DNA of 24,899 bases from Proteobacteria bacterium ST_bin14 (GTDB lineage Bacteria; Pseudomonadota; Alphaproteobacteria; Sphingomonadales; Sphingomonadaceae), in assembly GCA_002083655.1 (NCBI GenBank), contig MSXR01000012.1:1-24899 (forward strand), read 5' to 3'. Below, one piece after another: positions 1 through 6,324 of the stretch (its first letter is position 1; the number at the start of each line of letters is the position of its first letter). The notes beneath the pieces were generated by a model. That model ran no database searches, had not been told where the DNA came from, and saw only the letters and a list, made by a program, of their open reading frames with translations. The translations under genes were made by a program, and so were the position numbers.

Positions 1-146
1 TCACTGTGACCGCCTGGGATTCGAACTGTCCGGCATACATCCCGCAGCTTTTCCCGGCGGTCGACGTCGCTGCCGCGCTCGCCGAGCGCGATGCCCGTAT
101 TGCAACGCTTGAAGCCGAATTAGCTGCGCTCGCTGAATTCCAATAA
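1..146 (+). CDS. C-terminal end of a pyridoxamine 5'-phosphate oxidase-like flavin protein (partial)
   Basis: The first complete codon is at base 3 and the stop is TAA at 144-146, giving the last 47 residues of a protein that begins before the window. The visible part has a T-A-W-D-S-N-C-P stretch followed by an Ala/Glu/Leu-rich helix (A-L-A-E-R-D-A-R-I-A-T-L-E-A-E-L) likely to form a coiled coil. From family knowledge this tail resembles FMN-binding proteins of the pyridoxamine 5'-phosphate oxidase-like split-barrel group, where an x-A-x-D-x-N-C-P motif precedes a terminal helix. The barrel and FMN-binding residues are outside the window, so the assignment rests on the tail only. The next gene starts 110 bases downstream on the same strand. 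Confidence 0.5.
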   Translation, partial: TVTAWDSNCPAYIPQLFPAVDVAAALAERDARIATLEAELAALAEFQ

Positions 147-255
147 ATGGAATAATCAATTCCACGCTATCCACATTCTTATTGCAGGCCGTCGGATGCA
201 TATCCGTTTCACCAGGCAGAATCTTCTGCCGGCCAGACCATCCAAGGAGCTTGCC

Positions 256-804
256 ATGTCGCGCATTCCTACTCCCGCTTCGATCGACGCCGCTCTCCCG
301 GCCTCCCGCCCGCTACTTGAAGCGGTCAACAAGCAGCTCGGCTCTGTTCCGAATATGTTCCGCATCATCGCAAATAGTCCGGCTGCGCTGGAAGGCTATC
401 TCGGCCTTAATGGTGCGCTGGCAAAGGGCACGTTGCCAGCCGCCACGCGCGAGCGCATTGCCTTGGCTGTCGCTCAGATCAATGGCTGTGGTTATTGCTT
501 GGCTGCCCACACCTACCTCGGCAGCAACCTCGCCAAACTCGACGCCGCCGAGATCGCCGCCAATCGCCGCGGCACGTCGAATGATGCCAAGGCTGCCGCT
601 GCGGTCCAATTTGCAGCAAAAATCGCCAGCCAACGCGGTGCGGTTTCCGCCGCCGATGTCGAGGTCGTCCGCATCGCCGGTTATAGCGATGCTGCCATCG
701 TCGAGATCGTGGCACATGTCGCGGTCAATACGCTTACCAACTACATCAACGAGGTCCTGGGCACGGTGATCGACTTCCCCCAAGTCGACTCGCTCGCTGC
801 CTAA
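256..804 (+). CDS. AhpD-like / carboxymuconolactone decarboxylase family protein
   Basis: This 182-residue protein has the AhpD-fold active-site signature: Glu67 in a R-E-R-I-A-L-A helix, then Cys78-Gly-Tyr-Cys81 and His85 (C-x2-C-x3-H). A C-terminal A-H-V-A-V-N-T-L-T-N-Y-I-N-E helix is also typical of the family. Members act as peroxidase or alkylhydroperoxidase-type thiol enzymes in the cytoplasm, and the intact Cys pair and His suggest an active protein. The start at 256 is preferred because AAGGAG lies 8 to 13 bases upstream; the ATG at 196 would add 20 residues with no family resemblance. It heads a run of genes on the same strand that includes a second, divergent CMD-like protein (1379-1729). 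The true substrate cannot be told from sequence; muconolactone decarboxylation is unlikely because no aromatic-degradation genes are nearby. Confidence 0.85.
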   Translation: MSRIPTPASIDAALPASRPLLEAVNKQLGSVPNMFRIIANSPAALEGYLGLNGALAKGTLPAATRERIALAVAQINGCGYCLAAHTYLGSNLAKLDAAEIAANRRGTSNDAKAAAAVQFAAKIASQRGAVSAADVEVVRIAGYSDAAIVEIVAHVAVNTLTNYINEVLGTVIDFPQVDSLAA

Positions 805-882
805 GGTCGTGGCGGGCGGAGTGTCCTCCCCCGGCAGCTTCGCCCGCCGCTTTGCTTTCCAGACGCTAACAGGAGACACCGC

Positions 883-1347
883 ATGCCGCGTCCACCCTTG
901 CCCCCGTTTACGACCGCCAGCGCCGCCGAAAAAGTAAGGCTGGCTGAAGACGGCTGGAACAGCCGCGATCCAGCGCGGGTCGCGCTCGCTTACACCCCCA
1001 ATTGCAGCTGGCGAAATCGCGCAGAATTTGCGACCGGGCGTGCCGAGATCGAAGCGCTCTTGACCCGCAAATGGGCTCGAGAACTTGAATATCGGCTTAT
1101 CAAGGAAATTTGGGCGCATGACGGCAATCGCATCGCCGTGCGCTTCGCCTATGAGTACCACGACGACAGCGGACAGTGGTTCCGGGCCTATGGAAATGAG
1201 AATTGGGAGTTCGATGCCGACGGCCTGATGCGTCGCCGAATCGCCAGCATCAACGAGCACCCCATCACTCCCGCCGAACGCAAGTTCCATTGGCCGCTCG
1301 GTCGCCGCCCCGATGACCATCCGGGCCTCAGCGATTTCGGCTTCTGA
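883..1347 (+). CDS. DUF1348 / NTF2-like (SnoaL-fold) protein
   Basis: The 154-residue product matches the DUF1348 branch of the nuclear-transport-factor-2-like fold. It has an N-terminal helix with A-E-D-G-W-N-S-R-D-P-A-R-V-A, then a C-S-W-R-N-R strand and an A-F-or-R-x-E-I loop. A long sheet follows with R-F-A-Y-E-Y-H-D-D-S-G-Q-W-F-R and the closing G-N-E-N-W-E-F-D-x-x-G-L-M-x-R-R-x-A-S-I-N segment, very characteristic of this group. A good ribosome-binding site (AGGAGA) precedes the ATG. Biochemical function is not established for the family. It sits between two CMD-like genes on the same strand, 78 bases after the first, so a shared stress or detoxification role is plausible but inferred. 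Confidence 0.8.
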   Translation: MPRPPLPPFTTASAAEKVRLAEDGWNSRDPARVALAYTPNCSWRNRAEFATGRAEIEALLTRKWARELEYRLIKEIWAHDGNRIAVRFAYEYHDDSGQWFRAYGNENWEFDADGLMRRRIASINEHPITPAERKFHWPLGRRPDDHPGLSDFGF

Positions 1348-1378
1348 GCATCGCCGAGGCCCTGATCGAGGTATTGAA

Positions 1379-1729
1379 GTGCCTGATGTTCTTGAAGACC
1401 GAATTCGACTCCAGGTCGAACTTGCGCTGTCAGACTGCACTGCCTGCGCGGAATCGCGTGGAGAGCAGGAAGACCTAGCGCGCACAGCAGGACTATCTGG
1501 TGCCGAGATCGATGCAGCCCGCCGTGGCCGATGCTTCGACATACGGGCGAACGCCGCCGTTGTCTTGGCCTGCGCCGTGCGATCGTCGTCCGCGAAACCT
1601 GAGGCGACACACAAGGCGGCGCTCACTGCCCAGGCTCGCCGCGCGGGCCTGAACGACGCGGAAATCGATGCAGTTTACGCAATCGCCGAATTCAATCGAC
1701 CCACAATCGGTAAGGAGCATTCGACATGA
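1379..1729 (+). CDS. short divergent carboxymuconolactone-decarboxylase-like protein
   Basis: A GTG start at 1379, with GAGG about 8 bases upstream, gives 116 residues. An upstream in-frame ATG at 1313 would overlap the preceding gene by 35 bases and add residues with no similarity. The product aligns by eye with the CMD protein at 256-804: helix D-R-I-R-L-Q-V, then C-T-A-C in place of C-G-Y-C, a L-S-G-A-E-I-D-A-A-R-R-G turn, an Ala-rich helix, and a second G-L-N-D-A-E-I-D-A-V repeat of the turn. The His that normally follows the second Cys by four residues is Arg here, and the final A-H-V-x-x-N helix is missing. It may be a non-catalytic or regulatory relative, or a decaying copy. Its stop overlaps the start of the next small gene (ATGA), which argues for translation. 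Confidence 0.55.
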   Translation: MPDVLEDRIRLQVELALSDCTACAESRGEQEDLARTAGLSGAEIDAARRGRCFDIRANAAVVLACAVRSSSAKPEATHKAALTAQARRAGLNDAEIDAVYAIAEFNRPTIGKEHST

Positions 1730-1905
1730 GCATCAATCCAGGAGTTTCTCTTCTGTTCCGCCTGTTTTCACGTTTCCGAAAGAAAATGCCGATGGGGCTT
1801 TCCGCGCCCCAGCGGTTTGGTCTGGCCGATGATTGGGGCGCTTCGGTTTTCCGATCCATCCGCTGCGAACTGCCGCATATGGAATCGATCATGCGGTTGA
1901 TGTGA
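1726..1905 (+). CDS. small protein of unknown function (59 residues)
   Basis: The ATG overlaps the stop codon of the CMD-like gene by 4 bases and is preceded by a strong TAAGGAG 8 bases upstream, so translation initiation here is credible. The product begins M-S-I-N-P-G-V-S-L-L-F-R-L-F-S-R-F-R-K-K, an amphipathic basic segment that could bind membrane or nucleic acid. It then has a Gly/Ala-rich middle and a F-R-S-I-R-C-E-L-P-H-M-E-S-I-M end. No family is recognised. It may be a genuine small operon member, or the start of a longer protein truncated by mutation, since the 265 bases after the stop hold no gene. Confidence 0.4.
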   Translation: MSINPGVSLLFRLFSRFRKKMPMGLSAPQRFGLADDWGASVFRSIRCELPHMESIMRLM

Positions 1906-2137
1906 GCGCAGCGAACCGTAGCGCCCTCTTCAATAGGACGGACTTGGCGCAGGTCTCGGGCCCGCGCGTCACACGTGCATTCATCCAAAATTGTCGAGGG
2001 CTGCTCCGCCCCCCGCAACGCCTTGGCCACCAATGTCAAGGTTTCCGGCCATGCGACTGGCAACGGATTCTCGCTTTCAGCCTCGTTAGGATGGCCCATA
2101 CCCGCAAAACTGTCATAACCGTGTCCCATCTGGCAAC

Positions 2138-2151
2138 GACCAACGATGGTC
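2138..2151. promoter_or_regulatory. possible operator upstream of the DJ-1/PfpI gene
   Basis: A perfect short inverted repeat GACCA-ACGA-TGGTC lies about 20 bases before the start of the DJ-1/PfpI gene, where a repressor or activator could act. A repeat this short may occur by chance. The rest of 1906-2170 shows no gene. Confidence 0.2.
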
Positions 2152-2170
2152 TGACCAATGGGGTTCGTTC

Positions 2171-2794
2171 ATGCAAAAGCGGGTGCTGATACTGCTGTCC
2201 AACGGCTTCGAGGTCATGGAAGCGGGGTGCTTCACCGAGGTCTTTGGTTGGGCTTCAATCTACGGCGACGTGAAATTCGATCAGCTCTCCGTTGGCCTGC
2301 GAAGCCCGGTGACGACCACATTCGGATTTGATGTGCTTCCCGAAAAGCTGTTGAATGACGTTAATGTCGACGAGTTCGACGCACTGGTGATACCGGGAGG
2401 CTTTGCTGATGCCGGCTTTTATGAAGAAGCCCTGTCCGAACCATTTCTCGATGCGATCCGAAATTTCGACAAACGACAAGCGCCGATTGCGGCCGTTTGT
2501 GTCGGCTCCCTATCGCTCGCCGCCGCCGGGATCCTAAATGGCAGAAGGGCTACAATCTACCATCAGATTGGCGGAAAACGCAAAGCAGAACTGGAAAGAT
2601 ATGGTTCGGTCTTTGTTGACCAACCTCTGGTAGTCGATAGAAATGTGATGACTTCAACCGGGCCTGGGACAGGTATCGAACTCGCCTTAAAGTTGCTCGA
2701 AGTCCTGACGACTTCCGAATTCGCTCAAGAGATTCGTGGTCGGATGCGCATTCCGATCCCTAATTTAACATGGTATGAAAAGCCACAATTATAA
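2171..2794 (+). CDS. DJ-1/PfpI family protein
   Basis: The 207-residue product has the class I glutamine-amidotransferase-like fold of DJ-1/PfpI. It opens with a strand M-Q-K-R-V-L-I-L-L-S and the N-G-F-E14 loop carrying the conserved acid. L-V-I-P-G-G-F follows, then the nucleophile elbow A-A-V-C110-V-G-S at the expected spacing. S-T-G-P-G-T-G near the end is a usual family motif. Family members include protease-like, glyoxalase/deglycase-like and redox-sensing proteins, and Glu14 with Cys110 suggest an active or redox-responsive cysteine. No HTH domain follows, so it is not a GlxA-type regulator. The start has only a weak GGGG upstream. It belongs to the same accessory strip as the CMD proteins, consistent with electrophile or oxidant stress. 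Confidence 0.85.
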   Translation: MQKRVLILLSNGFEVMEAGCFTEVFGWASIYGDVKFDQLSVGLRSPVTTTFGFDVLPEKLLNDVNVDEFDALVIPGGFADAGFYEEALSEPFLDAIRNFDKRQAPIAAVCVGSLSLAAAGILNGRRATIYHQIGGKRKAELERYGSVFVDQPLVVDRNVMTSTGPGTGIELALKLLEVLTTSEFAQEIRGRMRIPIPNLTWYEKPQL

Positions 2795-2888
2795 TGGCGC
2801 TTATCCCTTACACGCACCCTTCACCTAGGGTCTGATCGGCGCAACTTTCCCCTACCAACTAAAGGGGATCGGACGAAACTATCGCGCC

Positions 2889-3079
2889 ATGCTCGCACCG
2901 AACTTCTAATCTTAACCGCGCTCGCACTTGGTAGCTGCGACTCCAATGCCTCGCGCACGTTCACCGCCGGTGACTACGATCGGCTCGACGTGGCTGACGT
3001 CAACGCGCGCAATGCAATCGCCCGCGTCGATGCGCTTGAAAGTCGCGTTGATGATCTGGAGTCCAAGCTGGATAGATGA
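2889..3079 (+). pseudogene. lipoprotein-like fragment lacking a start and cut by an IS end
   Basis: One frame encodes a lipoprotein-type leader L-L-I-L-T-A-L-A-L-G-S-C with the lipobox Cys at codon 2936-2938. It is followed by a short linker and a heptad-like tail (D-V-A-D-V-N-A-R-N-A-I-A-R-V-D-A-L-E-S-R-V-D-D-L-E-S-K-L) that should form a coiled coil. No ATG, GTG or TTG exists in this frame back to the stop of the DJ-1 gene. The ATG at 2889 is out of frame by one base and meets a stop after six codons, so a 5' frameshift or deletion is likely. The TGA that closes the frame at 3077-3079 coincides with the left end of the IS3 remnant, so the native C-terminus may also be lost. Confidence 0.45.
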
Positions 3080-3420
3080 GCTGCACCCGGTTTCGTGGAC
3101 ACCAAGATGAGGTGTTTTTGGAACCGGAGGGTGACGATGCAACGACGGAAGTTCAGCCGGGAGTTCAAGTTCGAGGCGGTGACGCTGGTGTTGGAGCGGG
3201 GCGTTTCAGCAGCACAGGCGGCGCGGGATCTGGGCGTGTATGCGAACGTGCTGCGCAAGTGGATCCGCGAAGCGGAAGGCGATCCGGAATCGGCCTTTCC
3301 CGGCCACGGTAACCTGAGGCCGGAACAGCTTGCGATTGAGCGGCTGCGCCGCGAGCTGCCCCGGATGAAGGCGGAGCGCGACATCCTAAAAAAAGCGGCG
3401 GCCTACGTCGCGAAGGGCGC
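3077..3420 (+). mobile_element. remnant of an IS3-family insertion sequence (left end plus orfA)
   Basis: The left edge reads TGAGCTGCACCCGGTTTCGT, beginning with TG and matching the style of IS3-family terminal repeats (IS51/IS407-like groups, from general knowledge). It is followed after about 60 bases by an orfA with its own GGAGG site. Similarity to orfA stops near 3418, and no orfB, frameshift window or right terminal repeat follows. Instead the sequence runs within 45 bases into tRNA-Ala. The element is therefore a dead left-end fragment, deleted on its orfB side. Confidence 0.75.
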
Positions 3421-3613
3421 TCGAGATCACGTCGCCCATATCGCTGATTTACTTATAAAATATTGGTGGAGCCGTGGGGGATCGAACCCCAGACCTCTGC
3501 AATGCCATCGCAGCGCTCTCCCAGCTGAGCTACGGCCCCATCAATTTCGCCCGAAACCTGTCCGGGAGCGTCGCCATTATCGACGCGACGCCCCCTTGGC
3601 AAGTAGCGCGTGA
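3137..3613 (+). pseudogene. IS3-family transposase OrfA, 3' end replaced
   Basis: From the ATG at 3137, with GGAGG 7 bases upstream, the first 94 residues are a typical IS3 OrfA. They contain an HTH region R-R-K-F-S-R-E-F-K-F-E-A-V with G-V-S-A-A-Q-A-A-R-D-L-G-V, then F-P-G-H-G-N-L-R-P-E-Q, and the leucine-zipper-like end L-R-R-E-L-P-R-M-K-A-E-R-D-I-L-K-K-A-A-A-Y. OrfA binds the IS ends and, joined to OrfB by frameshifting, makes the active transposase. Here OrfB is missing and the frame runs on through the antisense strand of tRNA-Ala to 3613, which is a junction artefact. No transposition activity is expected. Confidence 0.75.
3464..3539 (-). tRNA. tRNA-Ala (anticodon GGC)
   Basis: Read on the minus strand this is a complete 76-base tRNA. 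The acceptor stem GGGGCCG pairs with CGGCTCC (one G-U). The D arm is GCTC-AGCTGGGA-GAGC, the anticodon loop ATGGCAT carries GGC in a CTGCG/TGCAG stem, the T arm contains GGTTCGATCC, and CCA is encoded. GGC decodes GCC and GCU alanine codons. It lies downstream of the FYDLN-acid gene on the same strand, so it may share its transcript. Its 3' end faces the IS3 remnant and the accessory strip. Confidence 0.97.
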
Positions 3614-3635
3614 TGCGCTTTTTCGGTTGAGGCGC

Positions 3636-3959
3636 TTAGCGCTCTTCCTCATCGGTGGACGTCTCAACGCCCAGATCATCATCACCGCCCAGATCGACTT
3701 CATCGTCTGGCGAGGGTTCCTCGTCATCGGCAGTGATGTCCAGATCTTCGTCGTCACCGGCGAGATCATCGTCATTCTTCTTGGGCGTCTGCGTCTTTGG
3801 TGCGTCAAACGGCAGCGGCTGTTTTGACTTCAGAATCGGCTCAGGCTCCCAGGCCTGTCCGCATTCGATGCACGTCACCGGGTCATCCTTGCCCAGATCA
3901 TAAAAACGGGTTGCGCATTTTGGGCACGTTCTTTTCGTGCCCCATTCCGGCTTCACCAT
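3636..3959 (-). CDS. FYDLN-acid family protein (TIGR02300-type zinc-ribbon protein)
   Basis: The 107-residue product opens with a zinc-ribbon-like segment with Cys12, Cys15, Cys30 and Cys33 around the signature R-F-Y-D-L, followed by A-W-E-P. A linker leads into a strongly acidic Asp/Glu-rich tail (about residues 62-107). This layout defines the FYDLN-acid family found next to aroA in alphaproteobacteria. Function is unknown; the ribbon and acidic tail suggest interaction with nucleic acid or a basic partner. The start at 3959 is chosen because similarity begins with M-V-K-P-E-W; the longer open frame upstream to 4562 is an antisense shadow of aroA. It is divergent from aroA with 115 bases between them, which must hold both promoters. 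Confidence 0.92.
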   Translation of the reverse strand: MVKPEWGTKRTCPKCATRFYDLGKDDPVTCIECGQAWEPEPILKSKQPLPFDAPKTQTPKKNDDDLAGDDEDLDITADDEEPSPDDEVDLGGDDDLGVETSTDEEER

Positions 3960-4074
3960 AAGGTGCCTCGTGCCTTTCGAAGAGATTGTCGAAGTGATGG
4001 GGTTTTGTGGCTGTTGAGCCGCAAAGTGGGGCGCGCCTTGCCATAGCGCAAGCGCGCTGTCAAAGCCGCCGCCG

Positions 4075-5412
4075 ATGTCGCATGCCCCCACCCCGCCCGT
4101 TGACGCTGCCCGCCGCTTTGTGGCGCGTGGCCCGCTGTCCGGGGAAATGACGGTTCCGGGTGACAAGTCAATCAGCCACCGCGCGTTGATGTTTTCAGCG
4201 CTTGCGGTGGGCACCAGCCGGATTGAGGGGCTGTTGGAGGGGGAGGATGTGCTGGCCACTGCCGCCGCGCTCCGCGCAATGGGCGCGACGATCACCCGAC
4301 TGGCTGACGGCATCTGGGAAGTAAGCGGCGTTGGCGTGGGCGGGCTGTTGCAACCGACGCAGGCGCTCGACATGGGCAATTCGGGCACCTCGACCCGGCT
4401 GCTGATGGGATTGGTGGCGAGCCACGCCATCACGGCGACATTCATTGGCGATGCATCGCTATCGGCCCGGCCAATGGGGCGGGTGATTGAACCGCTGGCG
4501 CACATGGGGGCAGACATCACGGCCAGCCCCGGCGGACGCCTGCCGTTGATGGTGCGCGGCATCTGCCCTGCGGTGCCGATCAGCTACACGCTGCCGGTGG
4601 CGTCAGCGCAGGTAAAATCGGCGGTGCTGCTGGCGGGGCTGAATACGCCCGGTATTACCCGCGTGATTGAGCCCGTCGCAACGCGCGACCACAGCGAGCG
4701 GATGCTGCAGGGCTTTGGCGCGGTGCTGAACGTTGAAGAAACCAATCAGGGCCGGATCATCTCGATCACCGGAGAGGCAGAGCTAACCCCGCAAACCATC
4801 ACCGTCCCCGGCGATCCATCCTCTGCGGCCTTTTTCGCGGTTGCGGCGTCGGTGATCCCAGGATCGGACGTGCTGATCGCCAATGTCGGCCTTAACCCCA
4901 CCCGCACCGGCCTGTTCACCGCGTTGCGGATGATGCGGGCAGATATCACCCCCGAAAACCCGCGCACCGTCGGCGGTGAGCCGGTCGCTGATCTGCGCGT
5001 TCGTCACGCACGGCTGAACGCGATTGAGGTGCCGACTGATCTGGCACCCAGCATGATCGACGAATATCCGATCCTGTTCGTCGCCGCTGCCTGTGCCACC
5101 GGGCGCACCGTGGCGCGCGGGGCGCATGAATTGCGGGTCAAGGAATCGGATAGGATCGCGGCAATGGCGTCCGCCCTCGGCGCGATCGGCGTGGCGGTGG
5201 AGGAATTTGAGGACGGGCTGGCGATCACCGGATCGGGCGGCGCGCTGCTGCCCGGTGGCGCGGCGATCGCGTCGCAACTGGATCACCGAATCGCGATGAG
5301 CATGGCGATTGCCGGGCTGGCATCGCACGCCGCCGTCACCATTGATGACGTTTCACCCGTCGCAACCAGTTTCCCGACATTTTTCGAAACGCTTGACGCG
5401 CTTGCCGGTTAG
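4075..5412 (+). CDS. aroA: 3-phosphoshikimate 1-carboxyvinyltransferase (EPSP synthase, class II)
   Basis: EPSP synthase joins shikimate-3-phosphate and phosphoenolpyruvate, the sixth step of the cytoplasmic shikimate pathway to aromatic amino acids. The 445-residue product has P-G-D-K-S-I-S-H-R near residues 28-36, M-G-N-S-G-T-S-T-R at 100-108, S-A-Q-V-K-S-A-V-L-L-A-G-L-N, R-D-H-S-E-R-M-L, and the late signature L-R-V-K-E-S-D-R followed by D-H-R-I-A-M-S. The pattern fits class II enzymes of the Agrobacterium CP4 type. Gly104 occupies the place where CP4 has the Ala linked to glyphosate tolerance, so an ordinary inhibitor-sensitive site is expected by that residue alone. cmk starts 16 bases after the stop, the usual alphaproteobacterial arrangement. 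Confidence 0.97.
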   Translation: MSHAPTPPVDAARRFVARGPLSGEMTVPGDKSISHRALMFSALAVGTSRIEGLLEGEDVLATAAALRAMGATITRLADGIWEVSGVGVGGLLQPTQALDMGNSGTSTRLLMGLVASHAITATFIGDASLSARPMGRVIEPLAHMGADITASPGGRLPLMVRGICPAVPISYTLPVASAQVKSAVLLAGLNTPGITRVIEPVATRDHSERMLQGFGAVLNVEETNQGRIISITGEAELTPQTITVPGDPSSAAFFAVAASVIPGSDVLIANVGLNPTRTGLFTALRMMRADITPENPRTVGGEPVADLRVRHARLNAIEVPTDLAPSMIDEYPILFVAAACATGRTVARGAHELRVKESDRIAAMASALGAIGVAVEEFEDGLAITGSGGALLPGGAAIASQLDHRIAMSMAIAGLASHAAVTIDDVSPVATSFPTFFETLDALAG

Positions 5413-5428
5413 GGCCTTTGGTGACGCC

Positions 5429-6082
5429 ATGATTATTGCTGTCGACGGACCCGCTGCATCGGGCAAGGGCACCATTGCCCGGGCGCTGGCCCGGCATTAC
5501 GGCCTGCCGCATCTTGATACCGGGCTGCTATACCGCGCCGTCGCCCTGACAGTGGTCCGCAACGACCTGAACCCCGATATCGAAGCGGATTGTTTTGCCG
5601 CCTGCGACTTTGATGAATCGGTGCTCGCCGACCCCGAATTGCGCACCGACGAAATCGGCAAAACCGCGTCAATCGTCTCCGCTCATCCGCTGGTGCGCAC
5701 CGCTTTGCTCCACCGCCAGCGGCGCTTTGCCAATCAGCCAGGCGGCGCGGTGCTCGACGGGCGTGATATCGGCACGGTGATTGCCCCCAATGCCGATGCC
5801 AAGCTGTTCGTTCAGGCCACGCCCACCATCCGCGCCAAGCGCCGGCATAGCGAGCTGCGCGCGCAAGGGTCGTCGGTCAGCCTGGACAAGGTGCTGACGG
5901 ATATCAGGGCGCGCGACCAGCGCGACACGCACCGCACCGCAGCCCCGCTTATCCTCGCCAATGATGCAGCCTTGCTCGATACAAGCTTCCTGTCGATCGA
6001 AAGCGCGGTCCAGCGCGCCATCGCCCTGGTGGAAACCCGCATCACAAAGCGCCCCGGCGAAGACAGCCAGCCGAAAGCATAA
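5429..6082 (+). CDS. cmk: cytidylate kinase
   Basis: Cytidylate kinase phosphorylates CMP and dCMP with ATP in pyrimidine nucleotide recycling. The 217-residue product has the P-loop G-P-A-A-S-G-K-G-T at residues 7-15, the substrate region L-D-T-G-L-L-Y-R-A-V, the D-G-R-D-I-G-T-V-I motif and the lid-side R-x-x-R-D-x-R-D segment (R-A-R-D-Q-R-D-T-H-R). The ATG at 5429 is chosen because family similarity begins with M-I-I-A-V-D-G-P; the in-frame open region before it lies inside aroA. It is 16 bases after aroA and about 240 bases before rpsA, a conserved order, so cotranscription with aroA is likely. Confidence 0.97.
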   Translation: MIIAVDGPAASGKGTIARALARHYGLPHLDTGLLYRAVALTVVRNDLNPDIEADCFAACDFDESVLADPELRTDEIGKTASIVSAHPLVRTALLHRQRRFANQPGGAVLDGRDIGTVIAPNADAKLFVQATPTIRAKRRHSELRAQGSSVSLDKVLTDIRARDQRDTHRTAAPLILANDAALLDTSFLSIESAVQRAIALVETRITKRPGEDSQPKA

Positions 6083-6324
6083 CGCACACGCCAATCCTTG
6101 CGTTTTTGCAGGTACTCGGCTAACGCGCGCTCGTCCGACGGGTGGTTGCTCGTGGGGGTGCGGCGCAGAGGTATGCCTCTTGCGCCCTTTCGCTTTTGTG
6201 AAGCCTCCCCGAAATGCTGCGCGCTGGATGCTGCGGCTGGCATTCGGCCACCTCGGCATATCGGCCAAAAGACCACCGGATCCAACCGGTCGGCCGGAAA
6301 ACTTGACTAGGATTACTTTATTTT
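6083..6324 (+). promoter_or_regulatory. cmk-rpsA intergenic leader, likely rpsA promoter and 5' UTR
   Basis: These 242 bases carry no supported gene. The stretch next to rpsA turns AT-rich (TAGGATTACTTTATTTTATGG). The only Shine-Dalgarno-like bases, AGGA, are about 12 bases from the ATG, which is rather far. S1 messages are known in enterobacteria to lack a strong ribosome-binding site and to be autoregulated by S1. A similar leader here is an inference from position and the weak site. Confidence 0.35.

Noticed and set aside
313..1626. Long minus-strand open frame of 437 codons across the CMD and DUF1348 genes
   Set aside because: It is antisense to three genes with clear family motifs, shows no domain of its own, and reflects the high-GC third-position bias.
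3960..4562. N-terminal extension of the FYDLN-acid frame
   Set aside because: It lies antisense within aroA and family similarity begins exactly at the Met at 3959.
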